The notes under the pieces were generated by a model. It did not search any database and was not told the origin of the DNA. It saw only the letters and a list, made by a program, of their open reading frames with translations. Below are positions 12,528 through 26,597 of a stretch of DNA of 64,000 nt, in pieces (position 1 is the stretch's first letter; every line of letters begins with the position of its first letter). The stretch is taken from assembly GCA_018697195.1 (NCBI GenBank), contig CM031878.1, forward strand, positions 65,545,145-65,609,144, written 5' to 3'. The position numbers and the translations under genes were made by a program. The stretch comes from Certhia americana. Taxonomy: Eukaryota > Chordata > Aves > Passeriformes > Certhiidae.

Positions 12528-15500
12528 TATACTTGCATATTTTAGGTTTTAATCCTAGCAAAGAAAGATTTTTAATTAACATAAAATACTATGTCCTGAT
12601 AGATGGTGGAATCTTAAGGAGTTCTGGGATGATAGATTTCAGAATGTTTTTTTACCAATTCACATTTTGTTTGCAGGAAGAACAAATATTCTTAAGACCA
12701 GTGTGTCTCAGTGATATAAACTGGCACTTATCTTAATGTTAATTGACCTTTGTTTTAATTGCTTACTGGTTTATGTTTGATATTAGTAGCTAAAAAATAG
12801 TTACAAGTGTCAAAAAACTTACTTGTTCTGCATGTCTACTACATGAGGTGTATATGTGCTTTGAAACTAGAGGACATTTAATTGTGTGATGATTAAGAAA
12901 ATCCTTCAGGGGAATGAGACGAGTAGTGGACTGTGATGCCTGTGTCCTTTCTGAGAGCTTTTGAACTCATTGGCTGATTTCAGAGAAATTGGAAAGAGTA
13001 TAGACCTCAAAAGTTGTTTGGCCTTGGGGTTTTTTTAGTTATAATTTGGTTGAAGAATAGTACCTCCATGGAGCAATATTCTCCCAACTGTTCTGATCTA
13101 TAAGTAACTAAGAATGAAAATGTTGTACTGTTCAGGTGATTCTGTGAATGAGAGATTTAAGGTAGCTGTACCATGTTAAGGACCCAGGGCAAAAAGAGGA
13201 AACTGCTTTTGTTATGATGAAATAAGACAGAAAATATGAAACCAATTGTAATCAATTATTCACAAATAAATAGTTTAGACATTTCATTAATCTTTCTTTT
13301 CATGAAAAGTTGTTTACAGCAGTGTGAATGCTTCAAAATGTGACACTATTTCCATTTTAACAAGAAGGACTTGTGCCAAAAGTGTATAAATGTTTTCTTA
13401 ATTTTTCTCTAATTGAATACATACCTAGATAATAACAGAAAAAAAGCAAGGTCTTTGCAGAACCCACAAGGACCAGTAATTTTAGGAAGCCATCTTGCTG
13501 CTGGTAAGTAGCATGGTACAGTTTCAGTGTGACTGCATGACTGAAAAATTGAGATTGAAAAGGGTTAGGAAGCACAATATTTTTGTAATTAGGACATCAT
13601 ATTAGTGTATGGGATTGCTGCATTTTGATTGCTGCTCAAGGAAGAATTGGGTGGGGAAGGGGATAGAGTGGGGGCAAAGGAAATAAAAGGTATAGAAAAT
13701 TGGAACAAAGTGAAACAGTGAAGACTAGAGTTTTTGGGAAAGAAGAAAATTTGGTATTTCTTACCATTTTCTACTCATTGTGGTCATTGAAACAAAGGAA
13801 ATCATAAGTAATAGAATGAAAATTTCAGTTTTGCAATTCCATATTCACTGCATATGGTCTTACTTGTGAAGGATTTGTCTGTATTAAGCCCAATTGTATT
13901 CTTCAGTTGTGCTTACTCTTACAAGCATGGAGGCTAAAGGAATAATTGTAAAAACCTGTTGCTGTCTTGAATGTGTTTCTTATTTTAAAAAGCTTTCTAA
14001 GAAATTTCAGGTGTCTTGCCAGAGAATAAACTTTTCTGGAAATATTTGCTAGATGGCAGCACATAATCATCAACTACTATGGATAAAGAAAAATTTAAAG
14101 GGAGATAGCTCATGTTTAATGTGAAAAATTATCCTTGTTTAGCAGTATATAGTAGTATGAAACAGAAGCTGTTGAATGGGAGCCCTACAGATTTCTAGGG
14201 TTTTTGTCAGATCCTGTGGTTCTTAAATTATGTTCTTCTGGTTTTGCAGTCATAATCTGCTATCAATATTGTGTTATTGCAACAAATACAGTTGTCTTTC
14301 TACCTTCCTTTTTTTTTTTTTTTTTGATGGTATTCTGTTTGCAGCTGCCTCGAGCTATGCTGCAAAAGCTCATGCAGCTAATGCAAATGAAGTCTGTTTA
14401 CAGTGTTTTAAAAATACGTGTTCTAATGTGTACCTCCATGAATGCTGTCAATGGGTAAAGTTGAATATTAGTAAGGCATCATATTATATGAAACAAATTC
14501 TTAGAGTTGAGAGTAGTTTCTGTCTGTGGGACATGTGGATCAAATTTCCCAAACTTGATTTGATATCAAAGCTTTGGTATCAGGTGAATTTTTCTCTTAA
14601 ATTTGTCATAATTATTTACATGCAGTCAAAATATTTTTTCTCTGTATTTATAAAGCAGCAGGTTTTAGATAATAAAAGCTGATGTCTTTATAAGGCTTGC
14701 CATCCATGATAGAATTGTTCTTTTTTTTTTCCCTTAAAGGTACAATCAAGATAAAACGATATCTTGAGAATGATGTGTGTACACACATATTTTTCAGCCT
14801 GCCAAACAAATTCAGAATTAAAATTGTTATGTAGGGAGCTTAGTAATGAAGCTCAAGTTGATAAATTCCATTCATAGTGTTTTGGGTCCCACCACTTTGT
14901 ATTGTGATACTCTACATGGCAACAACCAGCTCTTCTACTTTTTAGATTTAGGGCTGACATCCTGGCTTCAGATTTAGCTGGGCAGCAGTTTAGGTATTTG
15001 TTTAGAAAGCAGTCTGGACATATGACTTAAGAATTTAGGTTGGTGTATGGCAAAGTCAAGTATGAGTAACATGGCTCATAATGAAAAAAATCAGACAAAA
15101 AGCCATGTGGAATAACCTTAACTTAGGGAGAAAGACTGCCATACAGTCTCTGGAAGTCCAAAACTGGTCTTGAATTGTAGCTGTAGTTCAGTGATTATAC
15201 AGAACTATAATCTGTAATTATTGAATCTTTTATCACAGTGCCAACAGAAGTAAATGTATATATGAAAATGCTTATACAAAGACCAAATTTTCTCAGGTGT
15301 AGCATGGGTAGGTGTTGTGTTTTTCCTTAGGTGTTCAGACAGAACTAAGATAAAAACAAAAAGGAAAGAGCTATTGAAATTGCATTTATGCATGTGTTCG
15401 TTCACCAACTGCAGAAAGTTCAAATACATCCGTTTATAAGTAAAAACTTCTTGGTGACCAACATTTCTGTGTAGCAGTAAAGAGAATGTGGTCTAAATGG

Positions 15501-16391
15501 AATATCAGGAAAGGTTAGGGAGGGGGAAATTTGAGCAGGTCATTCATTCTTCCAGATGATTTCTGTAACCAAGAGCTGCCCCATGATTTTTGTAAGGTGC
15601 ACTAAATGTGAAAGATCTGAGTATTTACCTGTGATAGTCCTTAGTGTAGTATATATTTCTAGTTTTTATACAGTATGTCTAGCATGCTTGCATAAATATT
15701 TTTGAATTGACAATAAAATTAACTTTAAAGTTTTTTAGGATTTGAATGCTCACTATTTTTGCAAGCAGCATTTTGTGCAAAGTTTAAGACTTTACCATGG
15801 TATTTATTTTCAGTTACTTAAGATCTTCCTTATTTTCAGCCTTCTTCAACATTATGTATGACTAGCTTGTCACTCAGATGTGATGTACCTCTCTGTTTTT
15901 GTTGACTTAGGTTGATAAATTAGACATATAATTCAAAATCTTGTTTATTCATGGCCTGATTTTTTAATGCACATTTTATTCTATAGAAACCAAGAGAATT
16001 TTTAACATTCTTTGATGTGAGCATTCAGGTTTTTAGTGTATTAGATTCAAAGATCCAAATGGCTTCTATTGCCTAAGGTATGTTCTTATATTTTAAAGTA
16101 TATTCCAAAGCCTTCCTTACAGTCATGAAAAAGAATCCTAGATGGAAACTTTCAAATTAACACCGACAGAATGCTGCAAACATTCTGTGTAAGGCAATTC
16201 AAAATACTGGGCAGCCAGTCCAGTGCCATGATCCAGCATCCCACTGAAATAAAGTAGCTACCCCCAAAGCTCTATTTTTATGCTATCCCCTGGGCTATGT
16301 GGTAATCAAGGAATCCTGTAGAGTGATTTAATATTTGTGTCTGCTCCCTTTATATAAAGGGGAAGTAAGACTTGAGGTGAGGCATGTCATA

Positions 16392-16426
16392 TTCATAATT
16401 CAAAATTCATGTTCATAATTCAAAAT
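16392..16426 (+). repeat. Short tandem duplication, 20-bp period
   Basis: TTCATAATTCAAAAT occurs at 16392-16406 and again at 16412-16426. Non-coding. Confidence 0.85.
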
Positions 16427-18793
16427 ATAGTCTTGTCCTTTATGGTATGAAGCTGTCTGATTGGGGAAAATTTTTAGTTTAATGGCATAGTTGTTTCAAA
16501 ACTTTCCAGTAATTGAGAAAGCTTATGTATAGGTTCCTTCAGTCTGAGGTGAGTTGAATCCTGTGAATCTCAATGACCAGCAGAGTGCACTAATCACAAA
16601 TATGAACAAATACTGTTGCTGGGCTACTGTCTGGCAAAGAAGGGTGATTTTGTAGAGTGAGGGGAGCCTGGTCATGTATTTTACCAGTGGGAGCATTTTC
16701 GTCGGAAAAGTCCTTGACTGTGCTCCAAGGGCTGCTTATCCAGCAATTAGCATAAAATACATGAGCTCCCTGAAAGGAAAAACTGGAACTGAGACCTCTT
16801 TACTCCTGAGAAAATTCTTCTTGCTGGTCTATAGATAAGTTCTCTTTTGCTATTTTCTGTGTGGTTTGAGCTGTATTTCATCCAGCACCTATACAGTATG
16901 CTGGCCAAGCTTTTTCTTGAAGTAGATTTACCCTAGACTCCTATACCAGGTTTTTCAGTTTTCAGCCCCAGTGTGTAGACTGTTCCTCAGATGATGGACA
17001 CCAGTTCTTGTATGCTTCTGAGCTATCTGCCAGTATGGTTCAGATGTATCACAGAGCCTCCGTTTCTTGGTCAGCTTGAGCTGGCTTGAAGTTCATCTGT
17101 GACCACTGCAAAATTATTCTTAAGGTGGAGTGGCTAGCACTTGGATACTTCTGAAAAAGCTTGGGTGTCTAGGATGCTTTGTGGTCAAATTGAAGCTGTG
17201 GACGACTATTGGCACTGCCAAGATTGTGTATCCCTGGCTCACACATGTGCTTAAATACTTCCTTGAAGCTGGTTCTGCATTCCCTTGAATGTCACTGAAG
17301 TCAGTCTAAAGTCTTGGAAAGGCATATAAACAAGCTATGAGAACTGAGAAAAGATAAATTTCTGCACGATTCAAAACTAAATAGCTAATCTTTTCCATCA
17401 GTTCATTTCTTAGTATACTGGCAAATCACTACGTTTTTTCTGTATATTACAAGTCTATGCAAAGTTGGAAAGCAAACATGGCTTTCTTTTTAAACTCTGG
17501 AATACTTGGCAACAGTCGTTTTAGCTCTATGGAAATGAATGTAAAAATTCTTGCATTAGTTGTGTTACTAATAAATAATTGTAGGCACAACAGTTTCTTG
17601 AAGAAGGAGAAGCAAGTTGTGCTACATAGGGCTTGATTTCTGCTTAAAACAGTTCAAGTGTTAAATTGCTGACATTCTTTTACAGACCATGTAAATGTCC
17701 TAAGGAAAAAGTCTTTTGAAAGCTTATGAAATTTCCAAACCTATACTCTGTGAGATAAAATTCTGAGGAATTGTGGCTTTTTTTTTCCCTAGGAACTGTT
17801 CCAGCAGCTGTTTCTAAAGTTTCTAGAGTTGCCACATCATCAGTTTTACTAATATTAGCAGCAAATTCTGATCTGCTTGCTCTTCACACAGATTTTTCAG
17901 CAGATTACTGAAGCAATTAACCATGGCTAACAATGCAGTTTTTTGCTTCTAACAGTATTGTGTACAGCCATTATCGGACTACTGTACTTGAGGACAGTAA
18001 TGAAAACTTTTTCTTCGCTCAAGTGGTTTATATAAAGTGTGTGTGGTAGGCCACGTAGGCTAGTAAGATGCTCTCATAAAACAAAAACATCTGTGGTTCC
18101 TTGGTGTGGTAGTGTACAATAATGAAAAAAACATGCAAACGGTCATGGGAAACTTGGTAACTTTTACTTTAAAGGAACTGTGAGGTACTTGCAGTACACG
18201 GTGTAGTTTTTTTATTAAATATAATTTATGGCTATATATCCCTGAGTAAAACACAATTTTAAAATGGTTCCGTTACAGTAAATGTGCATAATTGCTTACT
18301 GCTGTCCTAGCAGAAGTCTTTCAGCAGACTTTAGGTTGCTGTGTCTGGAACTTGTTGCTAAATGAAGGGAGCAAGGCTGAAATGGGTGTAGCAGGGAAGG
18401 TGTGGTGTTAGAGTTTTTCATAAGAGAATTTGGGGGCTCGGGGTAGGAGATGTTCCTGGAAGGAGAATAGTAGTCAATAGTGAATTCATTGCAAATCGCT
18501 CATTTGTATGCAAAGATAAAATTCTTTTCAGTTTGTCATGTGCTGCAGAGAGGTCAGTAGAAAAGAGCAATTAGCGGTGAAGTATAGGGCCAGCTACTAA
18601 GTTCAGTGACTCTTTTGAATGTCTTTCAGGTCATAAAAAGTAAAGGGATTTAGAATTCTTGTACTGATTGTATATGAAAAAAATTACCATTATGTTGTTT
18701 CCTTTGCAAAGAAGGGTCACAATGATACCTGTTTATTCATATGTCATTTAATAACAATGAAACTGTGCGTAGAAAAAGAAGCAGAGCAGATTG

Positions 18794-19094
18794 CTCTCTA
18801 CAGGTACCTGATAGGAAGTTGTAGTGAGGTGGGGATTGGTCTCTTTTCCCAAGTAACAGGACAAGAGGAAATGGCTTCAAGTTGTGCCAGATTGGCTGTT
18901 AGGGAAGAATTCTTCACTTAAAGGGTTGTCAAGCTTTGCACCAGGATGCTCAGGGTAGTGGATGAGTCTTCATTCCTAGAAGTATTTAAAGATGTGTAGA
19001 TGTGGCACTTAGGAACTAGTAGCTAGGCAGTGTTTGGTTTATGGTTAGGCTTTATCATCTTAAAGTTGTTTTTCAATGTAAATGATTCTGTGAA
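18794..19094 (+). mobile_element. CR1 LINE 3' end, plus strand
   Basis: A second CR1 subtype. It runs from a ctacaggtacctgataggaa segment through tggtctcttttcccaagtaa, aggaaatggcttcaagttg, aagggttgtcaagc, and gtatttaaagatgtgtagat to aatgattctgtgaat. A stretch around 18890 is shorter than usual for this family, and an insertion of a few bases lies near 19015. Its sequence differs from the CR1 at 12207, so the two come from different subfamilies. Confidence 0.92.
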
Positions 19095-21958
19095 TCCTCT
19101 TTGTTGTTTTATGAGGACACATATGAGAAAACATAAGGTCATGTACAAGTACGTTAATGTAGGAGGAGATGGATAAAAGCTGTTTGCACAAGAGGCTGGT
19201 AAGAATTGTTCTGACTAGCAGCTGGTTCAAAGGAATGAATGTTGGATTTCATCCAGAGGCAGGTGTCACTGAGGAAATGCTGCAGAGGTTGTGAATAGCA
19301 CAGGGGGGCGTACCTTACATGGATGAGATAGGGAATTTCAAACAATATAAAACAAATGGGCAGTTAAGGTGATTGCTTGCTCATGCAGGGGAGGGTGGGG
19401 TGGGGAACGGAAGGAAGGGAAGAAGGAAGGGGGTTGTAACTATTTAAATATTAGAACAGACAAAACTGATGGGTGGGTGATGAGATATGTTGAACAAGAT
19501 GAAATAGGTTGAGGAATGAGGAGAGCTTATAAGTATGGGAAAGGGGAAGTCAATTTGGTAAGAAAAGCCATGGGAAGGCAGCAAGCTTCAGAAGAAGGAA
19601 ATTTTCCAACAGAACCAGCACTTGGTGTGGAAGAGAAGTTGTCAATGGCTGGACAATTAACATACTATTGGGCATACAGGTGAGAGTACTTTTTCTGTCA
19701 CAACAAAGATGATTTTTGCAATAACCTTTAAGCGTTGCTCCAAGTTGTTAGTAAGTAATACTGGGATAGTTGTGAATAAATCTCTTGTAGATTTGGCATC
19801 TTGGCAACTGATGGGGAACAACTTGTGGAAAGGTATTTAAATGAATAAATAGATGTCAGACATCTGGCAGGGATATTTTAAGGGCTTTATTCCTTCTACT
19901 GTTCATAACTGTCCTTTTCCCCAGTTTATGTTGATGTCATGAAGAAACTTCTAGGAAGAATGCAGATTATTAGATTGTGGAGTTTTTTCTTAAACACTGA
20001 CTTTCCCATATGTTTATGAAAAATTCTCATCATTAAATTTCTTTTTCTTTAAACTTATCTGAGGGAATAAGGGACACTAACTGGTGTAGCAAGGTAATTC
20101 TCCATTCCCACTAGTAAGAATTCTTCCCATCCTTCTGAAAAGACTGAAGAGTAGCTTATGTGGTAGTGCCACATAAATTTTGTGGGGATTTTGTTGGTTT
20201 GTTTGTTTTTTGGGTTTTTTTGCATAAATATATAACTACTGAAAGTTCCCACAAAAAACATAAGTCATAGAGACATAATAGTAGAAAGCACCTTAAGGGA
20301 TGAAGAGTTTTTCTGTGGGAAGTAGGATAGTATTTCAGAGTTTGTCAGGCCAATAACACTGCAGCATGTTTGAAGCCAGTGGAAGTTTACCTCACGTTTT
20401 GTTGATGTTCGTAGTCTTTGGCTGAATATTTATCCTGTTTGGAAGTGTAAGTCAGAAAGATCTGAGATGCAGATCTGGATTTCCCTTATATGGTAATGTT
20501 ATGCTATATGTTTTTATCAGAATGTGTTTCCTGACACCATGGATTTTTCTGGTCACTGGCCTACCCTTGGTCTGAACAGGGGTTGTTCTTGTACTATCTA
20601 GATGTATGTTGATACTTACTTCTTATATGCATGCCAGGTGTTTGTGTTAGGGGCACCATAAGACAGATGGAAACTTAGAACTTAATAGACTGTTAGTAAA
20701 AGGAGTCTCACACCCTTCTTCAAAGAAGACAGACTTTTTGTTTAAGAAGAAAGGTAGAAGTACCAAATACTTTAAAAGTCATAAACCGCACGCATCTTTT
20801 CTCTTCTTTCCCTATTTTCTTGTTCTCTTTTCTTTTTTTAACAAAGGATTTTTTCCTTTAAAAATGTAGATACTAAATCTTTATTATTTGTTTCTCAGTA
20901 GCTTTTTTCCAGTAAAGAAAGTGGTTATGATTATTTTTCTTTAATTTTATTTAATTTTTTCCTCCTGGAACTCAACTCACAAATGTTTTGGACTTGACAT
21001 CATTCCATGCTTTTCTTATTATGCTGTGTCATTCCATGACATACCACTCTACTTACTTCCTGTGTGAAGGTTTTTTGTTAGGGTCTTATGCTACTTATAG
21101 ATGACTTGTTGCTACTTATGTAGATGCTACTTAGTTGCTACTTACAATTTCCTCCTCTTTTTTAGCTTTATACGCTCATCAGACAAGAAGGCACACTCTT
21201 GGAAGTTACAGATTAGAGAGGAGAAACTTTGTTATTTTAAACTATACTTGCAGGACTGAAATTTCTTCAGGTTGTGAGGAGAATGTAATCCAGAGAGCTG
21301 CTTACCCCTCCAAAATGTATCAATACTGATAATAATTACTCATGTCCTGAAAATTAGCTGTAACTGTTGCAAGATGTAACTTGAGACATGGTTTCCTTCT
21401 ACCCAGAACACTGACTTCTGCATGAGCAGCAAAATTGGTAGCTGGTCCTTTTGTTGATAGTTGATCATTCCCTTTTTTTAATGGGAGTTTTCACATACCT
21501 AAACCTAAAAAACCTAAAAGCCTTCCAGCCTTTTTCCGGTACATAGGTCCCTTCTTACTTGTGTTGAAAAAGGACAAACTTTACAGAGAAGGAGGCTGAA
21601 GAAAAATAGCATAAATTTTAAAACAAAGCTTATTTTTCTCACCATATTAAGGTCAGTTACTTTCATAATGCAGGCTAAGTGTATATTTATGGTTAATCTA
21701 AAAATTGTGTTACATAGCTAATTTTTTTATCTTTCAGTTTTAGGGAGAAATGGAAAATGATTTAGTAGGTATTTCTCCAACTTTATCACTCCTCCCCTGA
21801 TGTTGTTTTGTTTCATTTAATGAACCTGAAGCTATTTTTCCTTAATTATTCCCTTATGCTTACATAATAGTAACAACTATATAGTGACATTGAAATATAA
21901 ATTTTGAAATGGATGAGGTTTACTACAAAATGAGTGTTTGTGTTGATTGACAGACATA

Positions 21959-21979
21959 ATGATGATGATGATGATGATG
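21959..21979 (+). repeat. (ATG)7 microsatellite
   Basis: Seven perfect ATG units in intron 1. They are not part of a supported coding frame. Confidence 0.95.
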
Positions 21980-23410
21980 CATTTCCTGGTAATATTAAGA
22001 TACAAATATCTGCCAAATATTGCGATGCTGTAACATTGCACAGGCTTTTCATTGTCTTCCTGACTACTTGATGTGTGAGACTAGTTCAAGCTGAGGGCAG
22101 TTGAAATAACGATAAAAATATCTCTTTTTCGTTAAGCGTCTTGCACAGAAGCTCTCCTTCTATCCTATTCAGCAAGTCATCAATGTTGATTGAAACCTTG
22201 AAGTTTCAATCACCAGATTAAAACCATCAGTACAGAAAGTGGGGTAAAAATAAAATGTATTGCGTGTATAAGCTGAGAACCAGTGATGCCTGGTGTGTTA
22301 CAGCTTTGAGTCCAGTATTCCCTAAAACTTCATATAGATACCATCAGTTATTCCTCTGTCTCTTTTTAGTTTTCAGTGTGCTGTCCTTTGGGTTACACTT
22401 TTGGAGTGTTCTCAGTAACTGTAGTTATGTTTCCTGCCAGGAAACAGCAGGGCCAGGAGAGGGTGTTCTGAGGCTTGTTCAGAGCCACGTGTGTTGGTGA
22501 GTGAGTATGCATGTACTGTTCTCAGCCAAAATGGAAAAGAATTGAATTCTGCTTGTGTATTTCTTCCATGCTAGCCATGCTGATGTTAGTTCACAGCCCC
22601 TATATGGCCACCAGTTTTCACAAAACGTATAGGAGCTCTGGCCTGTGATGATTGGTCAACCTTGATTTCAGTTTAGTAAACCCAAAAGTTAACAGAGGTG
22701 GATACTAACAGACTGTGTGCTGATAAACCTAATTTTCTCAGAAACCACACTAACAAATAAAATTTCAGAATACACAGTTTTGATATTCTGCTCTTTCAGA
22801 ATAGCTGAGAAAAGTTACAACATATTAGCACTCAAGACTTGCAGCTTTTTTGTGGTGACTTAGGAGGCAGAAACACCATTTATATTAGCATCTCTTAATC
22901 CCAAGACAAAGCAGTCACACCACCAAATTAATACTGGAATTACTGTGTTTGAATTTCTATATTTGTTATGGGGAAACATTCTTACCAAATTTTGACACAA
23001 TTTTTTTCATGATGGCTTTTCAACTCTATAAGTTTGGATCATATTTGTGACCTGTATAATGAATGTTAAAAATTACACAGATTGAGTCATAGTCAAGATG
23101 TGGTGTCATGCTTCAAATTATGCAAGTAATGTAGAAATTCATAATGTTGCCTTGTGAGCAGGCCTCTTTTCCATCGGCCTTTAAAAGGTTCACTATTTGA
23201 AGAGGGGTAAAACCCTCAACACTCTTACTATTTATTCATGTGTGTTCACCCTTGTAATTCTTAAATCACTACTGCAGCTTCTGCTGTTACTGTCTTTCTG
23301 TAAAGTCTAAGTTTAAGGAGGCATGAAATTCACATGTGGTTTCTAGCTGGAGCTCTGGTCTAATTAAGAAGTCCTAGACCTCGAAGTCCATTGATATGAG
23401 CTTTTTCTGT

Positions 23411-23508
23411 ATTGGATGCCTTGATCATATCCTCCCACAACATTCCATGGAAATATTTTTAGCAGCGTGATAGTTTTCAAACTTGCATTCAGCTGATCAA
23501 TTAAGTAC
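23411..23508 (+). repeat. Left arm of ~100-bp direct duplication flanking an LTR
   Basis: Starts at attggatgccttgatc and ends at cagctgatcaattaagtac, directly against the TG start of the LTR-like element. It is about 90% identical to 25095-25199 apart from a 7-bp indel. It is far longer than the 4-6 bp target duplications made by retroviral integrases. Confidence 0.9.
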
Positions 23509-25091
23509 TGTCCTGGGTTGGCTCTAATTAGACAATTTTGTAATATTGTTGACTAATTAGGCCAATGAAAAGAGTGGGTACACCTTTTGTAAATATGCAT
23601 TTTAAGATGAAAAAACGCCTTGGAAGGTGGCGGCAGGCTGGGTCAGGGTCGGTGCCAGCTCAGCCTGCATGGCTGGATCTGGGCTGGCTCCCAGGGCCCA
23701 GCTGAGATTTTTCTGCCCCCGGAGGGGTGATGAGCAAGGTACTGAACCCCACTGAGGAACTCAGGCCTTCACCAAAGAGCTCACCGGGCCCTAACTTGAC
23801 AGAAGGCTGGGACTCTGCCAGCAGGGACAATCCCTTTCCTAGCAGAGCCTGCCAGACTGTGTTAGCACCGAGGGCAGCTTAGGAGAGAGTGTCCCTGGGC
23901 CAGGAGCAGCCCTGCAGCCATCGCCATTGCAGACCGGGATTGGAGGGGCCGGGGCGATCTCACACGGACACCTTGGCATGGCTGGGAATGAACTCTGTGT
24001 GCTCAGCTGCTTTCAGTCAGTTTTATTACAGACAGAAGGATAAAAGTGTCAGTGACAGTTTCTTTTCCTGTTCTCATCACCCCAGCAGGGCTGGGCTGGC
24101 TCATGTGGTGCGGATGAGGACCACGTGGCCAGCAGGGAAGCATGGTGAGCCATGTTCCTGAAGCAGAGCTTGGACCAGACCAGCTTTTCAGTGTTGCAAG
24201 GCTTTATAGAACTGTTTCAGTTAATGGTAAAAGCTTGAGAACAAGTGACTTTACGAATATAATTTCTCTCCTAAATTAAGAAAAGGGAAAAAAGGTAAAC
24301 GCGTAGAGATCATAACATGACACTCGAAGGTCAGTACAGAAAGAGTTAATTCTAACTACAAGAGATTGAAGACATGTTTTAAGCTTGACTTAAAATCATG
24401 TAAAGCTATAGTAAAGATATCTTTGACTTTGGTTTTGTTTCCTTGTAACTCATAGAAATGCACTGGGGGGGATGTGACATTCTAGCACAGCTGTGAGCCA
24501 AGACACCAGTAGTTGAAGCAGTTGGATGTTCATGTAGATCTAGTGAGAAACTTGAACATAAAGAAATAAGACATTTTCCCCTAAAAATAGTAGAAGAAAA
24601 TCTCTAGTCCCAGAGATGGACAAAAAGAATTTTTACTCTATACTAGAACAGCTCAGCCTTAAAATATCACCCCAGTTAATTAAAATGGCCCATGAAGGCA
24701 GCTGTAAGAAAAACTGCAGGACATAGGAAGGGCTTTCATACTGCAAAGAAATTTCTTCTTACATCCTGGGTGGCAGATTTGCATTGTAACATTAAAACCA
24801 TGAAAGAACTATTTTCTTGTAAGGAAGTCTCCATAGTATGGCAAGAAAAACTCTTCTCCCTAAGTGAACTAAATATACTGACTGAAAGTCCCAAGTTTTT
24901 GTCTCTATGTTGTCAGTAAAAAAGAATATTATAGGGAAAGAAGGAAAAGGTGTTCTAGAAGTTTTATTCTAATTTTCTTACTATGTTCATTTTAACTCTG
25001 TTAATAAAGTTTTCTTTATACCCTTTCAAGTTTAAACGTGTTTTGCTTTTTCTCCTAATCCTATCTCACAGCAAAAAATAAACCTACCACA
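23509..25091 (+). mobile_element. LTR-like retroelement, copy 2
   Basis: Begins TGTCCTGGGTTGGC and ends CCTACCACA, the TG...CA ends expected of an LTR. It is 1.58 kb long. It shares its 5' ~110 bp and 3' ~450 bp with copy 1 at 2575-3963, including atggcccatga, gaaagtcccaagtttttgtct, and the TTAATAAAGTTTT polyadenylation region (AATAAA at 25003-25008). The GC-rich middle (about 23620-24180) is unlike copy 1. No retroviral protein frame is visible; the 90-codon open frame near 23889-24161 looks like chance in GC-rich DNA. It could be a solo LTR with variable U3, or a small non-autonomous element. Confidence 0.65.
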
Positions 25092-25094
25092 TTA

Positions 25095-25199
25095 ATTGGA
25101 TGCCTTGATCACATCTTCCCACAACATCCCATGGAAATATTTTTAGCTGAGTGATAGCTGGGTGTTTTTAAACTTGCATTCAGCTGATCAATTGAATAC
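25095..25199 (+). repeat. Right arm of ~100-bp direct duplication flanking an LTR
   Basis: Starts at attggatgccttgatcac and ends at cagctgatcaattgaatac, immediately after the CA end of the LTR-like element plus three bases. It carries a 7-bp ctgggtg-type insertion relative to the left arm and about nine substitutions. Confidence 0.9.
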
Positions 25200-25900
25200 A
25201 GAGTTAGACATTATCTTCAGGTAATCCTCTGTTCTGGAAAACATATATACAAACATATATAGAAGTTTCTGCTTCCATGTGGTTACGTATGAGGTGATGT
25301 ATCTAATATAGCCTCTTGAGGCTAGTTTATAACAGTTATTTCTTATCTGGACGGTTACAACTACTGATGTGTATGTAACGTTTAGAAATGTGTCTAGCCA
25401 TCTCATGATCCTGGTTTGGACTTGAAAGTTTTCTGCAGTACTATGTAGAGTCTGACTCCATCCATAGAGACACTGACTTTGGAGAAATAAATCCATTAAA
25501 TTTTGGTCTTTGGCAATGATTGAGTAATTCTAGGCTAGCCTTACTCCCTCCCAACTGTCTTAGATACTTGGAATTGCTTTTCAAAACCTTTAGATGAAAA
25601 TGATCTTTTCTAGCATTTCCGAGTACTCACTGTGGTTTCCACTTGGAGAAATTACACTAGAAATGTCAACTGTTCTCCATGTAGGAGGAAATACAGTTCT
25701 ATATTGAATAAAGAAACACATGTTCCAGTGCTTCAGCATGGGCAGACTGTGGAGGAAGGGTTTGACTGTGACTCACAAGAAGTGTGTGCATTACTTTTCC
25801 TGTGAGGAAGGTAGAAATTTGCTCCAGTGGGTGTTTTGCTTTTTTTCATTCGTCCTTACCCTAAAAATTTTCAACCCCTTTGGGAAATCTGACAGGCTTT

Positions 25901-25933
25901 CTGACAAGAGCCCAAATCTGACAAGAGCCCAAA
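25901..25933 (+). repeat. 17-bp tandem duplication
   Basis: CTGACAAGAGCCCAAAT at 25901-25917 is followed directly by CTGACAAGAGCCCAAA at 25918-25933. Non-coding, intron 1. Confidence 0.93.
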
Positions 25934-26597
25934 GGCCTGAGAAGCTGAAGGTGTTTTGTTTTCTGGATTCTTTACCCAGCAGTGGCATTTCTGCCTGCTT
26001 TGGGCAGCAGGGTGCAATAGCTTAATCCGGAGGAATTTATCTCATGTTTCAAGAATTTTTGTATATTCTGATAGTTATATTGGGATAGAATTGAATCCAC
26101 TTGATTCAAACCTGTTCTTATGTAGCTGTAGATGGCAAAGGCAAGATTAGCATCACATTGGTATGGCACAAACAGTAACTGAAACTGAAAGTTCCTTAGC
26201 ACTTTCTCTGTTGGGATTTGGTCTTTATAGTAAATGAAGGGATAGCTTGGTTATTGTAGTCTGATTTGTTGCGGTCCATCTCTGTCTTCTGTAACTTGAT
26301 AACATTTATGTGACCATGAGAGAAGACAGTTCAGGAAACATCTGGATGAAACTTCACCTTGTTTTGGGTTTTTTTATATATTCTTTTTTGCCGTATATAT
26401 TTGTATAAAACTGTTCTGGAACTGAAGACTGATACTCCACACAGGAGTGTTTATGTTGTTTCTTGGTCTCTGTGCCACCCTACTTATATACATTTTTATA
26501 ACGAAGATGAATGAAGCTGTATTAAGTCTTTCTGCCTATTTCCTTGTATTTTGACATGTATAAAATATATACTGTAATGCAGGGATTTTTTTTGTTT

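Noticed and set aside
23889..24161. 90-codon open frame inside LTR-like element copy 2
   Set aside because: No retroviral or host protein signature and not shared with copy 1.
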